Shown here: positions 32,430-44,707 of the stretch, piece by piece
Position numbering within the stretch: the stretch's first letter is position 1
Layout: every line of letters starts with the position of its first letter
Source: Hemibagrus wyckioides
Taxonomy: Eukaryota; Chordata; Actinopteri; Siluriformes; Bagridae
Length of the DNA stretch: 64,000 nt
Direction of reading: 5' to 3'
NCBI RefSeq assembly: GCF_019097595.1
Contig: NC_080713.1
Location: 8,073,699-8,137,698, forward strand
The notes under the pieces: model-generated
What the model saw: the letters and a program-made list of their open reading frames with translations, nothing else
Told to the model about the DNA's origin: nothing
Databases searched by the model: none
Position numbers and translations under genes: made by a program

Positions 32430-32499
32430 TCATTCACCTGGACTTTGTGAAGTAAATGCAGTGTCTACTCTGTCTTTAAAAAGCCTTTGTTTTTTTCTA

Positions 32500-32563
<64 letters not shown>

Positions 32564-32600
32564 TCTTTATTTTATTTTATTTTATTTTATTTATTTATTT
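32500..32600. repeat. ATT then TTTTA microsatellites
   Basis: About 20 ATT units followed by TTTTA units. Confidence 0.95.
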
Positions 32601-33722
32601 TGCTGCAATATCCATTTTATTAATTGCCTTTAACCTTCGAATAATGTTTTTGGATTGTTTGCTGATTTTCACTGAACTTTCATCCATTAAACTTGTGATT
32701 TCATTATGGAATTATTTTAAATGCCATAAATGTAAAATCTTGTTATACAACAAAGTTGATTATGACTTCTATCTCCTTTTTTTTTTAATATCTGTTATAT
32801 CTTTCCATATTAACAACCTACCCAGGTAAACTGAATAAAATGTAAACCAACTGAAAAGCATGAGTAACTGTTCATATGGTTAAATGTTCTATATTTAGTA
32901 TTTATGGAAGGAGTCTCCAGTATCAGTGCTGATTTAGAGTCAGAGGTAAAGTTTTCTGACACAGGCTATTTGGTCACATCACATGACCCTGTGGCTGAAT
33001 TCTTGTTGGGTGATGTCTTAATGCTTGTAGTTAGTCTACACAGGAACATGGTCTCAAATAAAATGAAAAAGCTGTTGAAAATCCTTTACAATTGTTTGCT
33101 GTATAATATTGAGATTTTTTTGTACTAACGAGACAGAAGGTAGGGGCTGGTGTAGACGTTTCCAAATGCATTAGAGCTAAAGCCAATCACTTTAAGGACG
33201 AGTCTGGCTTGTGGAAATCTGGGAGTGATGAGTTGCTCTCTTCCTGTACTGCTAATGCATTTGTAATTGGTTGATATGGCTCTTTATAGCATTAGGATGT
33301 ATGGAGCTCAGTTCACGTTAGGTAAAAGTCTCAGACAGCTTCCTCAGCAGATTTTTTTTTTCCACTTAAACAAATACCAGGAGTGAAGAAGCAGACAAGT
33401 AGCTCAAGATAAGACATTAGAGCTGGAGGACACCGAACATGGAAAGTCTCTTTATTTTTTGGTAATTTATTCATCTTGGTCAGTGTCTGTTGCTGAGGCT
33501 AGATCAAAGGCAAACAAGGCTGTCACAGACAAATCTGTTCTCTTGTCCAAAACAGGCAGGCCAGGATCAGAACAAAATAGCTATATGGAATTATATGGAT
33601 ACAACTATAGAGCATGGGAAACATCATTACAGAATACAAAACCAAATGAAATGTAAAAAATAAATAAATAAATAAACCCAGCGAATTTAGCAAAATTTAG
33701 CTTTGCTTATAACTCACCCGCT

Positions 33723-34264
33723 CATCATGTGGCCAATACCATCCCTACAGTGAAGCATGGCGGTGGCAGCATCATGCTGTGGGGATGTTTTTCAGTGGCA
33801 GGAACTGGGAGACTAGTCAGGATCGAGGGAAAGACGAATGCAGCAATGTACAGAGACATCCTTGATGAAAAGAGCTCTCTGGACCTCAGACTGGGGCGAC
33901 GGTTCATCTTCCAACAGGACAAGGACCCTAAGCATAGAGCCAATATAACAAAGGAGTGGCTACTCTGTGAATGTCCTTGAGTGGCCCAGTCAGAGCCCAG
34001 ACTTGAAAATCTCTGGAGAGATCTACAAATGGCTGTGCACTGGCACTCCCCATTCAAACTAATGGAGATTGAGAGGTCCTGCAAAGAAGAATGGGAGTAA
34101 CTGTCCAAAAATTGGTGTGCCATACAGCTAATAGGATACTAGCATCATACTCAAAAAGACTTGAGGCTGTAATTGGTGCCAAAGTGTTGAGCAAAGGCTG
34201 TGAATACTTATGGACATGTGATTTTTTTTCGTTTTTTATTTTTAAGAAATTTGCAAAAATTTCA
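33723..34264 (+). mobile_element. Tc1-like transposase 3' half (copy A)
   Basis: Translates to [20 protein letters not shown], then [15 protein letters not shown], the central and catalytic part of a Tc1 transposase. Frameshifts follow near 33975. The element's 3' noncoding region (tttgcaaaaatttcaaacaa) ends near 34264. The 5' half is missing. Confidence 0.8.
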
Positions 34265-34285
34265 AACAAAACTAGGCACCGTTCA

Positions 34286-34644
34286 TCATGTGGCCAATAC
34301 CATCCCTACAGTGAAGCATGACAGTGACAGCATCATGCTGTGGGGATGTTTTTCAGTGGCAGGAACTGGGAGACTAGTCAGGATCGAGGGAAAGATGAAT
34401 GCAGCAATGTACAGAGACATCCTTGATGAAAACCTGCTCCAGAGTGCTCTGGACCTCAGACTTGGGCGACGGTTCATCTTCCAACAGGACAACGACCCTA
34501 AGCATAGAGCCAATATAACAAAGGATTTCCACGTTATCATTATGGGGTATTGTTTGTAGAAAAATAATTAATTTTATCCATGGCTGTAACAAAACAAAAT
34601 GTGGGAAAATGTGAAGTGCTGTGAATACTTTCCAGGCTGCACCA
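34286..34644 (+). mobile_element. Tc1-like transposase fragment with right end (copy B)
   Basis: A near-identical second copy of the central transposase segment begins with the same ttcatcatgtggcc junction as copy A. It is cut after 'ataacaaagga' and joined to the family's 3' end (ccacgttatcattatggggt), finishing in the terminal repeat '...gaatactttccaggctgcacca' next to TA at 34645. It preserves the Asp motif QQDNDPKHRA (Asn-Asp, where copy A has Lys-Asp). Confidence 0.8.
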
Positions 34645-34645
34645 T

Positions 34646-35053
34646 AGGCTAACATTCCATGAAACAAAAATGATTTGTATGTCATTTTATTCATTGTTTA
34701 TTGCTCACGCCCACAAATATAAGTAAGTTAGAAACAATATGTTTAAGAAATATTGTTTACTGTGGTAGTCGTGGTGAAGACAGGATGCTGGAGGATTCAG
34801 GAAATGAATTGTGTTTGTTGATAAAAACAAAAAAAAAAAGGCAGCAGGACAAATTTGGTGAGGTAAACGGAAATTCGAAATGGAATTCCACCACGCTGGA
34901 CCCTGGACTCTGTTTGGTCGTTTATTTAATAAGTTCCACAGGAAGCTTTGTTGTGTTTGTATATTACAGGCAGGCAGAAAGCAAACCGATGTTGCTCTGA
35001 GGTAAAAGAATATATTAGTAGTGTTCACTAAGGTCAAAGAAAACTTGCAGAAC

Positions 35054-35103
<50 letters not shown>

Positions 35104-36402
35104 ATGAGACACCAAGTAAGAAAAATTTCACCATCTTATTTTCTTGACTCAGAATGATGTTACTACAAGTATGCAAATGAACTGAGCCGTGCATCGTCCT
35201 CCTGATAAGCAGAAGTGAGGTGACGCTGACGTGTTAACTCTGTAATTTGTTTTTAGCCTTGTCAGCCCGAAATATTCACAGAAACAGCCAGTTACCAGGA
35301 AGAAAATGATGTGTGCCATCCCCAAAGGAACATTAGACAACAAAGATTTAATTAACTGCTTCACACGAAGGTCACGCATACTGAAGCTGTCCTGTATTTC
35401 TTTCGCTATATTCATTAAAAGATACAAGATTATATCTCGTCTTCTCTGTCTCCAGCAAGGAAGCAGATATTTTCTAAAGTCCCTCTTTAGCACCTCTGCT
35501 TTCATTATAAGATTACAGTTTACTCGGTGCAAAAAAAAAAAAAAAAAGCTCTAATTTGGGATAGTGAAAATGTTGACTTAATTTCGAAGTAAATCATGAT
35601 TTATGCTGTAAGAAATATGCACTACAGTACACTTTGTCACTTTAGTCATTGTGCAATATACAACTCAGTGTGCAATACACACCTCAATATGCATTTCAGC
35701 GATCAAGGCAATGCATTTGTGTACAACTTTGTTAATATTTTATAATACACACTTTGTTTATGTATTCTTAATTTTTTTTATTCCAATTTGAGTTCTCACT
35801 ACACTACATTTGTTGTCACACATTGTTCCTTACAACCTGACTTTTAATCACACACACACACACACACACACCTGTTGTTATCGCTCTATATAAATACTTG
35901 TTGTGATTTAATCATAGACATATTTGTTTTGCAATATTCTGTATTTGTATGTTTACATTTATAAAAGTTCTATACAGTTTTTCTGCATACCTTATATATT
36001 TACACGTTAATATCTGTACATTATATATTCAAAAATCTTATGCATACATATGTATGTATATGTATGTGTATGTATAATATATATATATATAAATAAATAG
36101 ATAAATTATCTAGATATTGCTAGATATCTAATATATCTAATATAATACTGCTTATATAAATAGATAGTATATAAACATATGTGAATATTTTTCTTTTCAG
36201 TTGTTGTATTTTTCTTGTTACTGCACTGAGAGAAACGCAGTTTCAATCTTCTGTATGTCCTGTACATGTAGCAGAATTGACCATAAAGCTAAATCTGACT
36301 CCATAGATATCTGTATCTCTCTATACCTCTGTTTCCCTATTTATAAAATTCTACAGCACTCTATGTCTCTCTATAAAAAAAAAAAAACTACATATCTTTA
36401 TA
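34646..36402. other. no gene seen
   Basis: GT and CA microsatellites and AT-rich sequence. 35155-35520 is a repeat-poor block (see findings). Confidence 0.5.
35058..35102. repeat. GT microsatellite
   Basis: About 22 GT units. Confidence 0.95.
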
Positions 36403-36852
36403 CACTGATCAGGAAGGAACAGTGGAGAACCGGTGACAGGATCACGGGTCATGGGACACTGATGCACGTGGGGAGTGAAGGCTGGCCCGTGTGGTCCAAG
36501 CCAACAGATGAGCTACTGTCGCTCAAATTGCTGAAGAAGTTAATGCTGGTTCTGATAGAGAGGTGTCAGAATACACAGTGCATCACAGTTTGTTTGCATA
36601 CAGGGCTGCGAAGCCACAGACCGGTCAGAGTGCCCATGCTGACCCCTGTGCACCGCCGAAAGAGCCAACAATGGGCACGTGAGCATCAGAACTGGACCAT
36701 GGAGCAATGGAAGCAGGTGGCCTGGTCTAATGAATCACATGTTCTTTTTTACATCACGTGCATGTGCGTCATTGCCTCGATGGGTCAGGGCAGCAAAAGG
36801 GGGACCAAACACAATATTAGGCAGGTGTTCATTATGTTATGCCTGATTGGTG
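36403..36852 (+). mobile_element. short internally deleted Tc1-like element
   Basis: The left end is CACTGATCAGG after TA 36401-36402. The right end is '...gcctgattggtg' before TA 36853-36854. The interior carries decayed transposase sequence (ARE-HQNWTMEQWKQVAWSNESHV around 36680-36750), in an open frame of 225 residues that begins outside the element. At 450 bases it has lost most of the gene. Confidence 0.75.
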
Positions 36853-36854
36853 TA

Positions 36855-37795
36855 TGCACTCTATCTCTCTCTATATAACTATATCACTCTTTATCTCTCT
36901 ATCTCTAACTCTATTTCAGTCTCTATCTCTCTATATAGCTGTTTTACCTTTGATTATCATTCTGGTTTTTGGATTTTTGCCTTTCTGGATGATTTCTTAG
37001 TTTGTGTTTGCCTGGTCAAACCCTGGGTGTTCATCAAAATACCAAAATACCCATACCTGAGATTTGACCTTGCTGTTGCCTTACAAGTTCTGCTTTGTCT
37101 TTATTAAGTGTTCAGCTGCACTTACTTGTGTCTCCGATTACCACTTTTTGACAGTTTGTACATGCTGTATTTTCTAAGAAATTAAGTAAATAAACAAATA
37201 AACAAGCTAGTAGCTAAAGATTACCAAGATCATAACCAGGCAGTTACTAGTGGCCTTCTTTGGAAAGCCGTCTCTGGGATCCTAGTCCAAATACACATCT
37301 CTAGTCTCAACCAGATGTCCTGTAAACAAAACTGACAAAAAAAAACCCTAAGCAAAACAAAAATCATTATCTCTTCTACCTGAATAATGTATTCATATTC
37401 AGTTACATCCCTAAAGTACAGATTAATTCATTTACTTATTACAACCGAGCTTTGGGGAGTGAGGACCGGTTTTAATCTGCTGCTGGATCCAACTGCACTT
37501 CATGTGAAACAGGTTGATGTGCATGATGAGATCATTACTATAATTAAAACCTCAACTGTGTTTATCAAATGGCTTATTTGATTTGACAGTGTGAGATGAG
37601 GCATTACGAGAGAATTGGCATGCCAGCCTTTTGATCAGGCTAAGTCTCTAGTCCTGCTAGCTGCAGATAAATGCTCTGTGCTAATTTAATTTGCCTGGAT
37701 GACAGATAAGGGTGTCAAACATGTTTAGGAATCTGCACACACATCAAGCTTGCCTTAAGGTTCTTCACAGAACACCTGTGGAATTCATTGAGCAG

Positions 37796-37833
<38 letters not shown>

Positions 37834-38744
37834 ACACAACACCTGCTTGCAAAATCTTAGCATTTTTTGTGTCAAGTTATTGAACAGATCCATCTTTTCA
37901 GTTTAAATTTGGACTTCTTATCTTCAACCCCCCCCCCCTTCCAAAAAACAAAACAAAAAACAATCTCAATAATGGACATCTGTATCTATGCCAAAGATAT
38001 CAGTGCTCCGTTGGCACTGATGTCTCAAATGAATGATGTAATGTTGACATTGGGATTGACATTGATGCAGATATATTGTTAGTTATAGCAGAACTAGAAA
38101 GCATTGCTAAATATATAAAAAAAAAAAAAAAACACTAGTGTTTTTGAAAGCTTGCTTTTGGATCTTGATGGATTTTGCTTTCTGAATTTTGGCTGAACGA
38201 GCATGGACAAATATGTTGTGTGTGTGTGTCTTCTGTGATTAAATAACTTTGTAATGCTTGTCATTCCATTGCAAGTTAGACTTTATCTGCAATAAAAAAA
38301 AAAGCTTACTGAATTTACAAAATTTTAAAGAACACAATTTGTGGTGGTTCAGCCAACATGATTTGTTTAAAGCCTTGAAGAAATCAAAACTCAATAAACT
38401 CTCACCTGCACTGAGGCTCGAACCCAGATTGCTGGTGTCTTGTAATCTCCATGTTACTGCTGCTATACAGTAGCAGTTTATCACATTTATCCCACATGCA
38501 GTTGAGGTCATATATTTACATATGTCTGCAAAATATTAATAAATTATTTTAAAAAATATGAATAATTTGGGGTTTTTTTTATGTACCGATGCCCTGAATG
38601 AGCTGTTTCACATGAGAAATGTTTACATACTCTACAAGATACAATAATAATTATATTTACACATATGGCCCAGTTCAAAAGATAACATCTGCTTCATTCT
38701 TAATACAGTGTGTTGTTACCTGGATGATCAACAACTGTTTTTCT
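36855..38744. other. no gene seen
   Basis: AT-rich, with CA and poly-A tracts. 37560-37700 is a compact repeat-free block. Confidence 0.5.
37797..37839. repeat. CA microsatellite
   Basis: About 18 CA units with one interruption. Confidence 0.9.
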
Positions 38745-39410
38745 CTCTCTGTCTTTCTCTGTTGAGCTATACACCCCACTCCTGAGCTCCCAGTTTCCAT
38801 TGTGCCCACTGCCCTACCCCTGGTCTGAGTCTCGTCGCTTGGTGGTGCTCAGTGATGCTGTGGATGGATATGTGTGGACCAGGAGACAGCCGTGGACAGA
38901 GCCATTTGGGGACTTTCACACCGTCACAGATCTGCCATTTCATCTGTCAGCTTGTGACAGCAAAGAAGGTCTATATTGACCTTAGAAACTACACTGACCT
39001 AATAGTTCCTCATGGGCCATTGATTGCTGTTGTAGAAAGGACATTAATCAGCTACAGTTACATTATTTACTGTTTAGTGTCACCCAAATGAGGATGGGTT
39101 CCCTTCTGAGCCTGGTTCCTCTCAAGGTTTCTTCCTCATACCATCCCAGGGAGTTTTTCCTTGCCACCGAAGCCACAGGCTTGCTCGTTAGGGATAAAAA
39201 AGGGATAAAATTATTTAATAATTTATTCTTAATTTATTTCTAGTTATTTCTTAATTTATTTCTAGTCATTTCAGGGTTTTTCTTATTTTTTATTTTCATT
39301 TCTTCCCCTCCGCTTTCTCTGTTTGCTCTTCTTTTGTAAAGCTGCTTTGAGAAAATGCTCATTGTAAAAGGCGCTATACAAAATAAATTGAACTGGATTG
39401 AATTTTAAAA
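38745..39410 (+). repeat. interspersed repeat, probable non-LTR 3' end
   Basis: The phrases 'ctgagcctggttcctctcaaggtttcttcctcatacca' and 'gcgctatacaaaataaattgaa' are typical of a very widespread teleost repeat that ends in an ATTGAATTG tract. No coding frame. I do not know the exact family. Confidence 0.55.
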
Positions 39411-40866
39411 AGGTTATGCAATCGTTAAATGTGTCCCTTGTTTGTCTTAAAGCAGTTACAGTTTTTCAGAAAAATCCTCCTAGACATTCTTGCCAGTATT
39501 TTCTGCATATTTGACCCCTACTGGATTTTGACATCCATGTTTTCACAATTAGGATAACTGATAGACTCGTAAAAAAAACGAATACAAAATGTACAGACAT
39601 TTCCTGATGCTCAAGAAGGCAACACGATGCTTTAAGAGCCAGGGGGATGTAAACTTTTCAGCATAATGATCAGTGTAAATTGTTATTATTTAGTCTGAAA
39701 GGAAATATGAATATCTTAGATAGCTTCTAAAGAGCAGAATTAAGTATAAAAATAAACAGGTTCAAACAAACACCAGATCCCTCAGCCGGATTTATTTTTT
39801 GCATGGAATATATTGCACACTTTATTCCCAGTAGTTATAAACTTCTGCCATTGATCCATATTCGTATAGATTTTTAAAAATATATATTTTCTATATATTT
39901 TCCCTCAGCTTGTACAGAAAATTCTATTTATTTTTTTTTATTCCATTTTATTTTTTATTGTAAACATTTTTATTCTATTTTTATTTCACTACATGTTGTA
40001 CTCTGTATGGTTGCACACGTGACAAATACAGTATTTGTATTTCAATTTTTGTTTTGTGATTAGTGACAGTACATTCACTAAGTACAAACAATTGCATACT
40101 GGCAGCGAAGTGACGTGACAAAGTGGCTGGTAAGTCATTCATTTTTGTCAGTGAAACAAATGGCTCTTGACAAAAAATGTAAAGTGGGCTGCCTGGATGC
40201 TGCAGTTTTTAACTTTATAGAAAATGAGACGCAAAACAATGTGGTTATTAACAGTGTGTGTGAAAACCACTGAACTCTGGATGGCCCTTTTTAAACCTCA
40301 GTGAAATGCAATTCACTGTTATTTGTATTGTTTTACATCACTACACCTAACTCCTCTTTATTGTCATTGCCACCGCATGAGACGGTGAGTGCACTAATAG
40401 AATAAAAAGGCTCTTTGGATCTTCTACTTGGAACTTTCTACGGTAGGATTTTTTTAATAGAACACCTCTAACGCAGGGGGTGCTCAGCTGCAATTTGTAA
40501 TGATCCACTTTCCTTTTTTTCAGGTTTAATGCCTAGCTGTTTATGATTTGTTTCAAAGTGGTGCTCAATGTTTACCACTTTCGAGTAGCACCATGGTCTC
40601 AGCAGATGAGAGGAGTGGTTTGATATATGCACATATAGAATAAATGCATATTCTCTTTTGTTCTTGACTATTTTTCAAACAAGACATCCCATCAAACTAG
40701 CGAGGGGGAATAAAAAATAAAATCATTGAAAGTCTTCAAAATCTTTTCCCTTCCACATCGCTAGCACAGTCGCTATCCTCTGGTCTGGTGACGCTCACAT
40801 AAAAATCACATTCAAATAAAAAGTATATAATGTATGTATCAAACTAATATATTATATATTAACACG

Positions 40867-41165
40867 GAGCAGCATGGTGGCTTAGTGGTTAGCATGTTCG
40901 CCTCACACCTCCTGGGTACGAGTCTCTCTGTGTGTGTGTGTGTGTTCTCCCCTTGCTTGGTGGGTTTGCTCCTGTTTCCTTCCACAGTCCAAAGACATGC
41001 TTCTAGGCTGATTGGAGTCTCTAAATTGCCTGTAGTGTGTGTGTGTGCCCTGGGATGGGTTGGCACTCCAGGGTGGATCCTGCCTTGATGCCCGATGACG
41101 CCTGAGATAGGCACAGGCTCCCCATGACCCGACGATAGATCGGATAAGCGGTACAGACAATGAAA
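40867..41165 (+). repeat. SINE-like teleost repeat with tRNA-like head
   Basis: 'ggtggcttagtggttagcatgttcgcctcacacctcc' start with a 'gggtacgagtc' B-box, then 'agtccaaagacatgc', 'attggagtctctaaattgcc' and 'gataagcggtacagacaatg'. A CCAT-type repeat in the other orientation recurs in the window. Confidence 0.6.
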
Positions 41166-41452
41166 TGAAATATTACCAAGGAATAAAATGCTTTGTGACT
41201 GGATAGAGCAGACATGCAGGTTCATGCTTAGAAAACTAGAGTCTGTCAACAATGGTCAGTTTTTATTGTACATTATTGGTGCTACAGAATTCTTTCAGAT
41301 TTTACACAAACAGTGACAAAACAACATGCAGCTACTAATATCATATGTAGCGTGCCTTGCATAAATATACACCTCCTCTTTAATATTTAAAGATTTTTGT
41401 GATATTACATCCTGGAGCTGAAATTACTTAAATATAGATATATATTAGAAAA

Positions 41453-41712
41453 GAGACTCCAATAGCAGTAGCATGCAGGTGGCCGCTCCGGATCCAAAAT
41501 GGTGCCCTGTCCTGTACTGTTCTTTTGTTTGTATTGTCTGTCACTAGGTTGCACATGATGCACTTGGACAACTTCCTTTTAGTCCTTAGCTCTGTGTTGT
41601 TTTATGTAGCACCAAGGTCCTAGAGAAACGTTGTTTCATTTCACTGTGTACTGCATCAGCTATACATGGTTGAAATGTGACAAAGAAAGCTTCTTGACTT
41701 GACTTGATGTCA
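41453..41712 (+). repeat. interspersed repeat ending CTTGACTTGACTTGA
   Basis: 'gagaaacgttgtttcatttcactgtgtactg' and 'cttcttgacttgacttga' are typical of a fish retrotransposon 3' end. Confidence 0.5.
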
Positions 41713-43470
41713 TGAAGCTACACGACATTGGCTGGTGTGAATTTTGTAAATTATTTTTAGTGCAACCATCATAATTCACCGAATGGAATCACACTGTGTG
41801 CAATTAAAGCGGCACATGGAAAGCTACAGAGATCATATCTGACTAAACAGCACCGTGGAAACTAAAAATCTATCAAAACAACTTCAAAAACGAAACTTGT
41901 GGGAAAGACTAGATAAAAATATCTCCAACGCTGAACACTGCAGTAATTCCATTGAATTTCATTCCAAAAGAGGAACTGAAGTGAGCTCACCCGCAAGAGA
42001 CAAATCTGGATTGACTTGTTGCATGGAGGTGTGAACACAGGGTCACAGCCTTCATCTTAACTGTGGTGTAATTTGTTCTTCCACTCGATTCGGGTCGATT
42101 GGTGGAAACATATTTTTGTTGGTTTCACTGTCATCTTTTTAACAGCTCTGTGCTCATATTGGATTCTTCCTCACAGGTAAGTTGCCTTAGCAGAAAGCTG
42201 CCAAATGAATCGGTTTGGTGTGAGACAGATAACATGCTTTCAACCAATTAGCATGCTTTCCGAATGCTGCACCACTTCTGGAGACTTCCAGGTGATGGTT
42301 AGAAACAGTTGTCATATTTATTGAAGAACAGTTTTTCATCATGAAAGCTATTCCTGCACTGATTTTTTAATAAATTTCTGGTAGATCATGTTAACCAGAT
42401 TTACTTTTAAATGTCACGGCAATATGACATATTTTGTCATTTCTGTCGTTGTTTCCGTACCAGAAGATTATGGAAATGTTATTTTTAACATTGTCAGCAC
42501 AGCTGTGTTGTGTGGGTGAGAGAAGGAGGCAGTAAAGAAGTGTGTGTGTGTGTGGTGTGTGTGTGTCTGCACTAGCAGTCTGGCTCTAAATGACATGAAT
42601 TCTTGGAGGAGTTGAAGTCATTGCGACAGAGTGACAGTGTAGACTCACTTCCGGCACTTTTATAAAGACTCTCTATGGTCCCGCTGGGCCTCCCTTTGCC
42701 ATCGGAGCATTCCCAGTGCTCTAAACATCCTCTGCTTATTAAATGTATACTGCGGTACAATTATGGATGCCATTTAAGTAATGAATAAAACAAAACCATC
42801 TTACATATTGCTCTTAAATTAATTGACAGTGAAGTTACCACTTACCAGTGTTTTAGTCCTTTTATAATCTACAGCAATTAGACAATGCTAACAGTATGAC
42901 TTTTCGTTTTCTTTACAGTTACAATTAATGCTGTAAAATATCTGTGAAACATGTTAGCTCCCTTTATCACTTATGTTACAGTTAGTTATGAAAATATAAA
43001 ATTCTACTAAAACTACATAAATCTCACAATAGTAACAATTACACACACTTATAATTTATTTATTTGGTGCGTATGGCATACAAGTTGTAGAGTACTATAG
43101 AATACCATATCAGGATGAGCACATTAATATAAACCTGTGATGTAGATATAGATGAAGATGTATGCTGCGTTACATTACAGACATTTTTAACTTAAAATTA
43201 AACACAATTTAACTTGGTCCTACTTTACAAAGTGGCCTTAGTTGTCTGCTTCACATATTCATCTATCATTTATACCTCACTCCCAAAGACATACATCTTT
43301 TTAGTCTGTATGAAGACAAAATGGCAAAAATGTTACTGATGTACTTGTGGTACTGTCCAAAAATATTACAGTCCCCTCCAAAGTGACTGACACCCTTTGT
43401 TTAGATATGCAGATGAAAGAATGACCTTACTGACAATACTGGTACTCTTCTGGTATATCAGAGTTGCAAA

Positions 43471-43472
43471 AC

Positions 43473-43504
<32 letters not shown>
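43471..43504. repeat. GAT microsatellite
   Basis: About 11 GAT units. Confidence 0.95.
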
Positions 43505-44099
43505 GAAAATATCTATAAAATTAATTCATCATTTTTATTAATAAAGAAAATATATGACAGAGGAAATACACAAATATAACTCTGATGTCACTGTTCTTAG
43601 ACTTAAATGCCTGCTTTATTTAAGGTCTGGAGTAAACAAATGTAAATACACGACTGTTCTCGCAGTGTAAATTCTTTACTAACGCAGCAGTGTGAAAGTT
43701 CTCAGTTATTTATTGTTCCAATTAACACCACATGACAGCTGTAAGTTGTCAACGTTCTAAAGAAAGTATCATGACACAACAAAAATATACTGTATTAGCA
43801 TCTATCACTAGGCTCTTTTCAACACAAGTAGCATTCAGAGTGTATCTTTAAATCTGCTACAACAACAACTGATATCGTACATTTACATTTATGGCATTTG
43901 GCATATAGTAAGAGTAAGAGCTCTTGCAGCACTTTTTTACAGCTTTTCTTTGGATGAGGTGAAGAAGAAGCAATAAGAGCAATCGGGAGAGGGCAAATAT
44001 ATGAATATTTTAATGCACAGGAAGATATATAGTGTCCTGTTATTGGTTGTTTCCCTGGAACCTGTCATTATCAAGCTGTTTTTAATGTTTTGATTTTGT

Positions 44100-44707
44100 C
44101 TATGTTCACGATTCACAGGCTGCTCAGGTGCTTGTTCCGTCTCTTGTCATATCGACTGCCTCTCTCTACATCTGAATGCAATTCGTCCTCTGCAAATGAT
44201 CCAAAATGCCGTGACGCGACTTGTTTTCAACCTGCCGAAGTTTTCACATACCACCCCACTGCTGTGCTCCTCCTCAACTGGTAGCTGCATCAGATTCAAA
44301 ACACTGATGCTTGCCTACAAAGCTATGAATGGGCCAGCACCCTCTTACCTCAAAGCTCTTATTACTTCTCACACTGCACCTCACTCCCTCAGATCTACTA
44401 GCACTGCTCAACTGGTCTCACCATCTCTAGACTCTTCTCTGTTCTGGCACCAAGGTGGTGGAATGAACTTCCCCTAGATGTCCATACAGAGTATGAGCCA
44501 TTGACCGTTTTCAAACGACAGATGAGGACCTACCTCTATCTGAAACAGTTAAAAGTTCCTCCCAACACTGTTTTTAAGATGATGGTATCCTAAGCCTGTA
44601 ACCTATTGAACCAGTGTTAATGTATTCATTGATAGAGACTTCAAAGCACTTTTGTACGTCGCTCTGGATAAGGGCATCTGCCAAATGCCAGAAATGTAAA
44701 TGTAAAC
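44100..44707 (+). mobile_element. L2-like LINE 3' fragment
   Basis: The sense copy of the same LINE family. It encodes IRFKTLMLAYKAMNGPAPSYLKAL (frame 44196-44477), then frameshifted 'WWNELPLDV'-like sequence, a short 3' UTR, and the tail 'cgctctggataagggcatctgccaaatgccagaaatgtaaatg' at about 44659-44705. 5' truncated, as is usual for LINEs. Confidence 0.75.

Larger units (their letters stand above)
29456..33722. other. no gene seen
   Basis: Contains SINE B fragments, a repeat at 30288 and microsatellites at 32382-32600. 30640-31310 and 33140-33340 are repeat-poor blocks (see findings). No coding evidence. Confidence 0.5.
39411..44099. other. no gene seen
   Basis: Apart from repeats at 40867, 41453 and 43471, AT-rich sequence without supported gene or RNA. 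Confidence 0.5.

Noticed and set aside
32461..32829. 122-residue frame with a Tyr run
   Set aside because: Product of an ATT microsatellite.
36201..36878. 225-residue frame
   Set aside because: It begins in AT-rich flank, crosses poly-A and then runs into a decayed Tc1 fragment; only the 36680-36750 part has meaning.
40834..41252. Frames of 84 to 137 codons on both strands
   Set aside because: They lie in a common teleost SINE-like repeat with GT runs.
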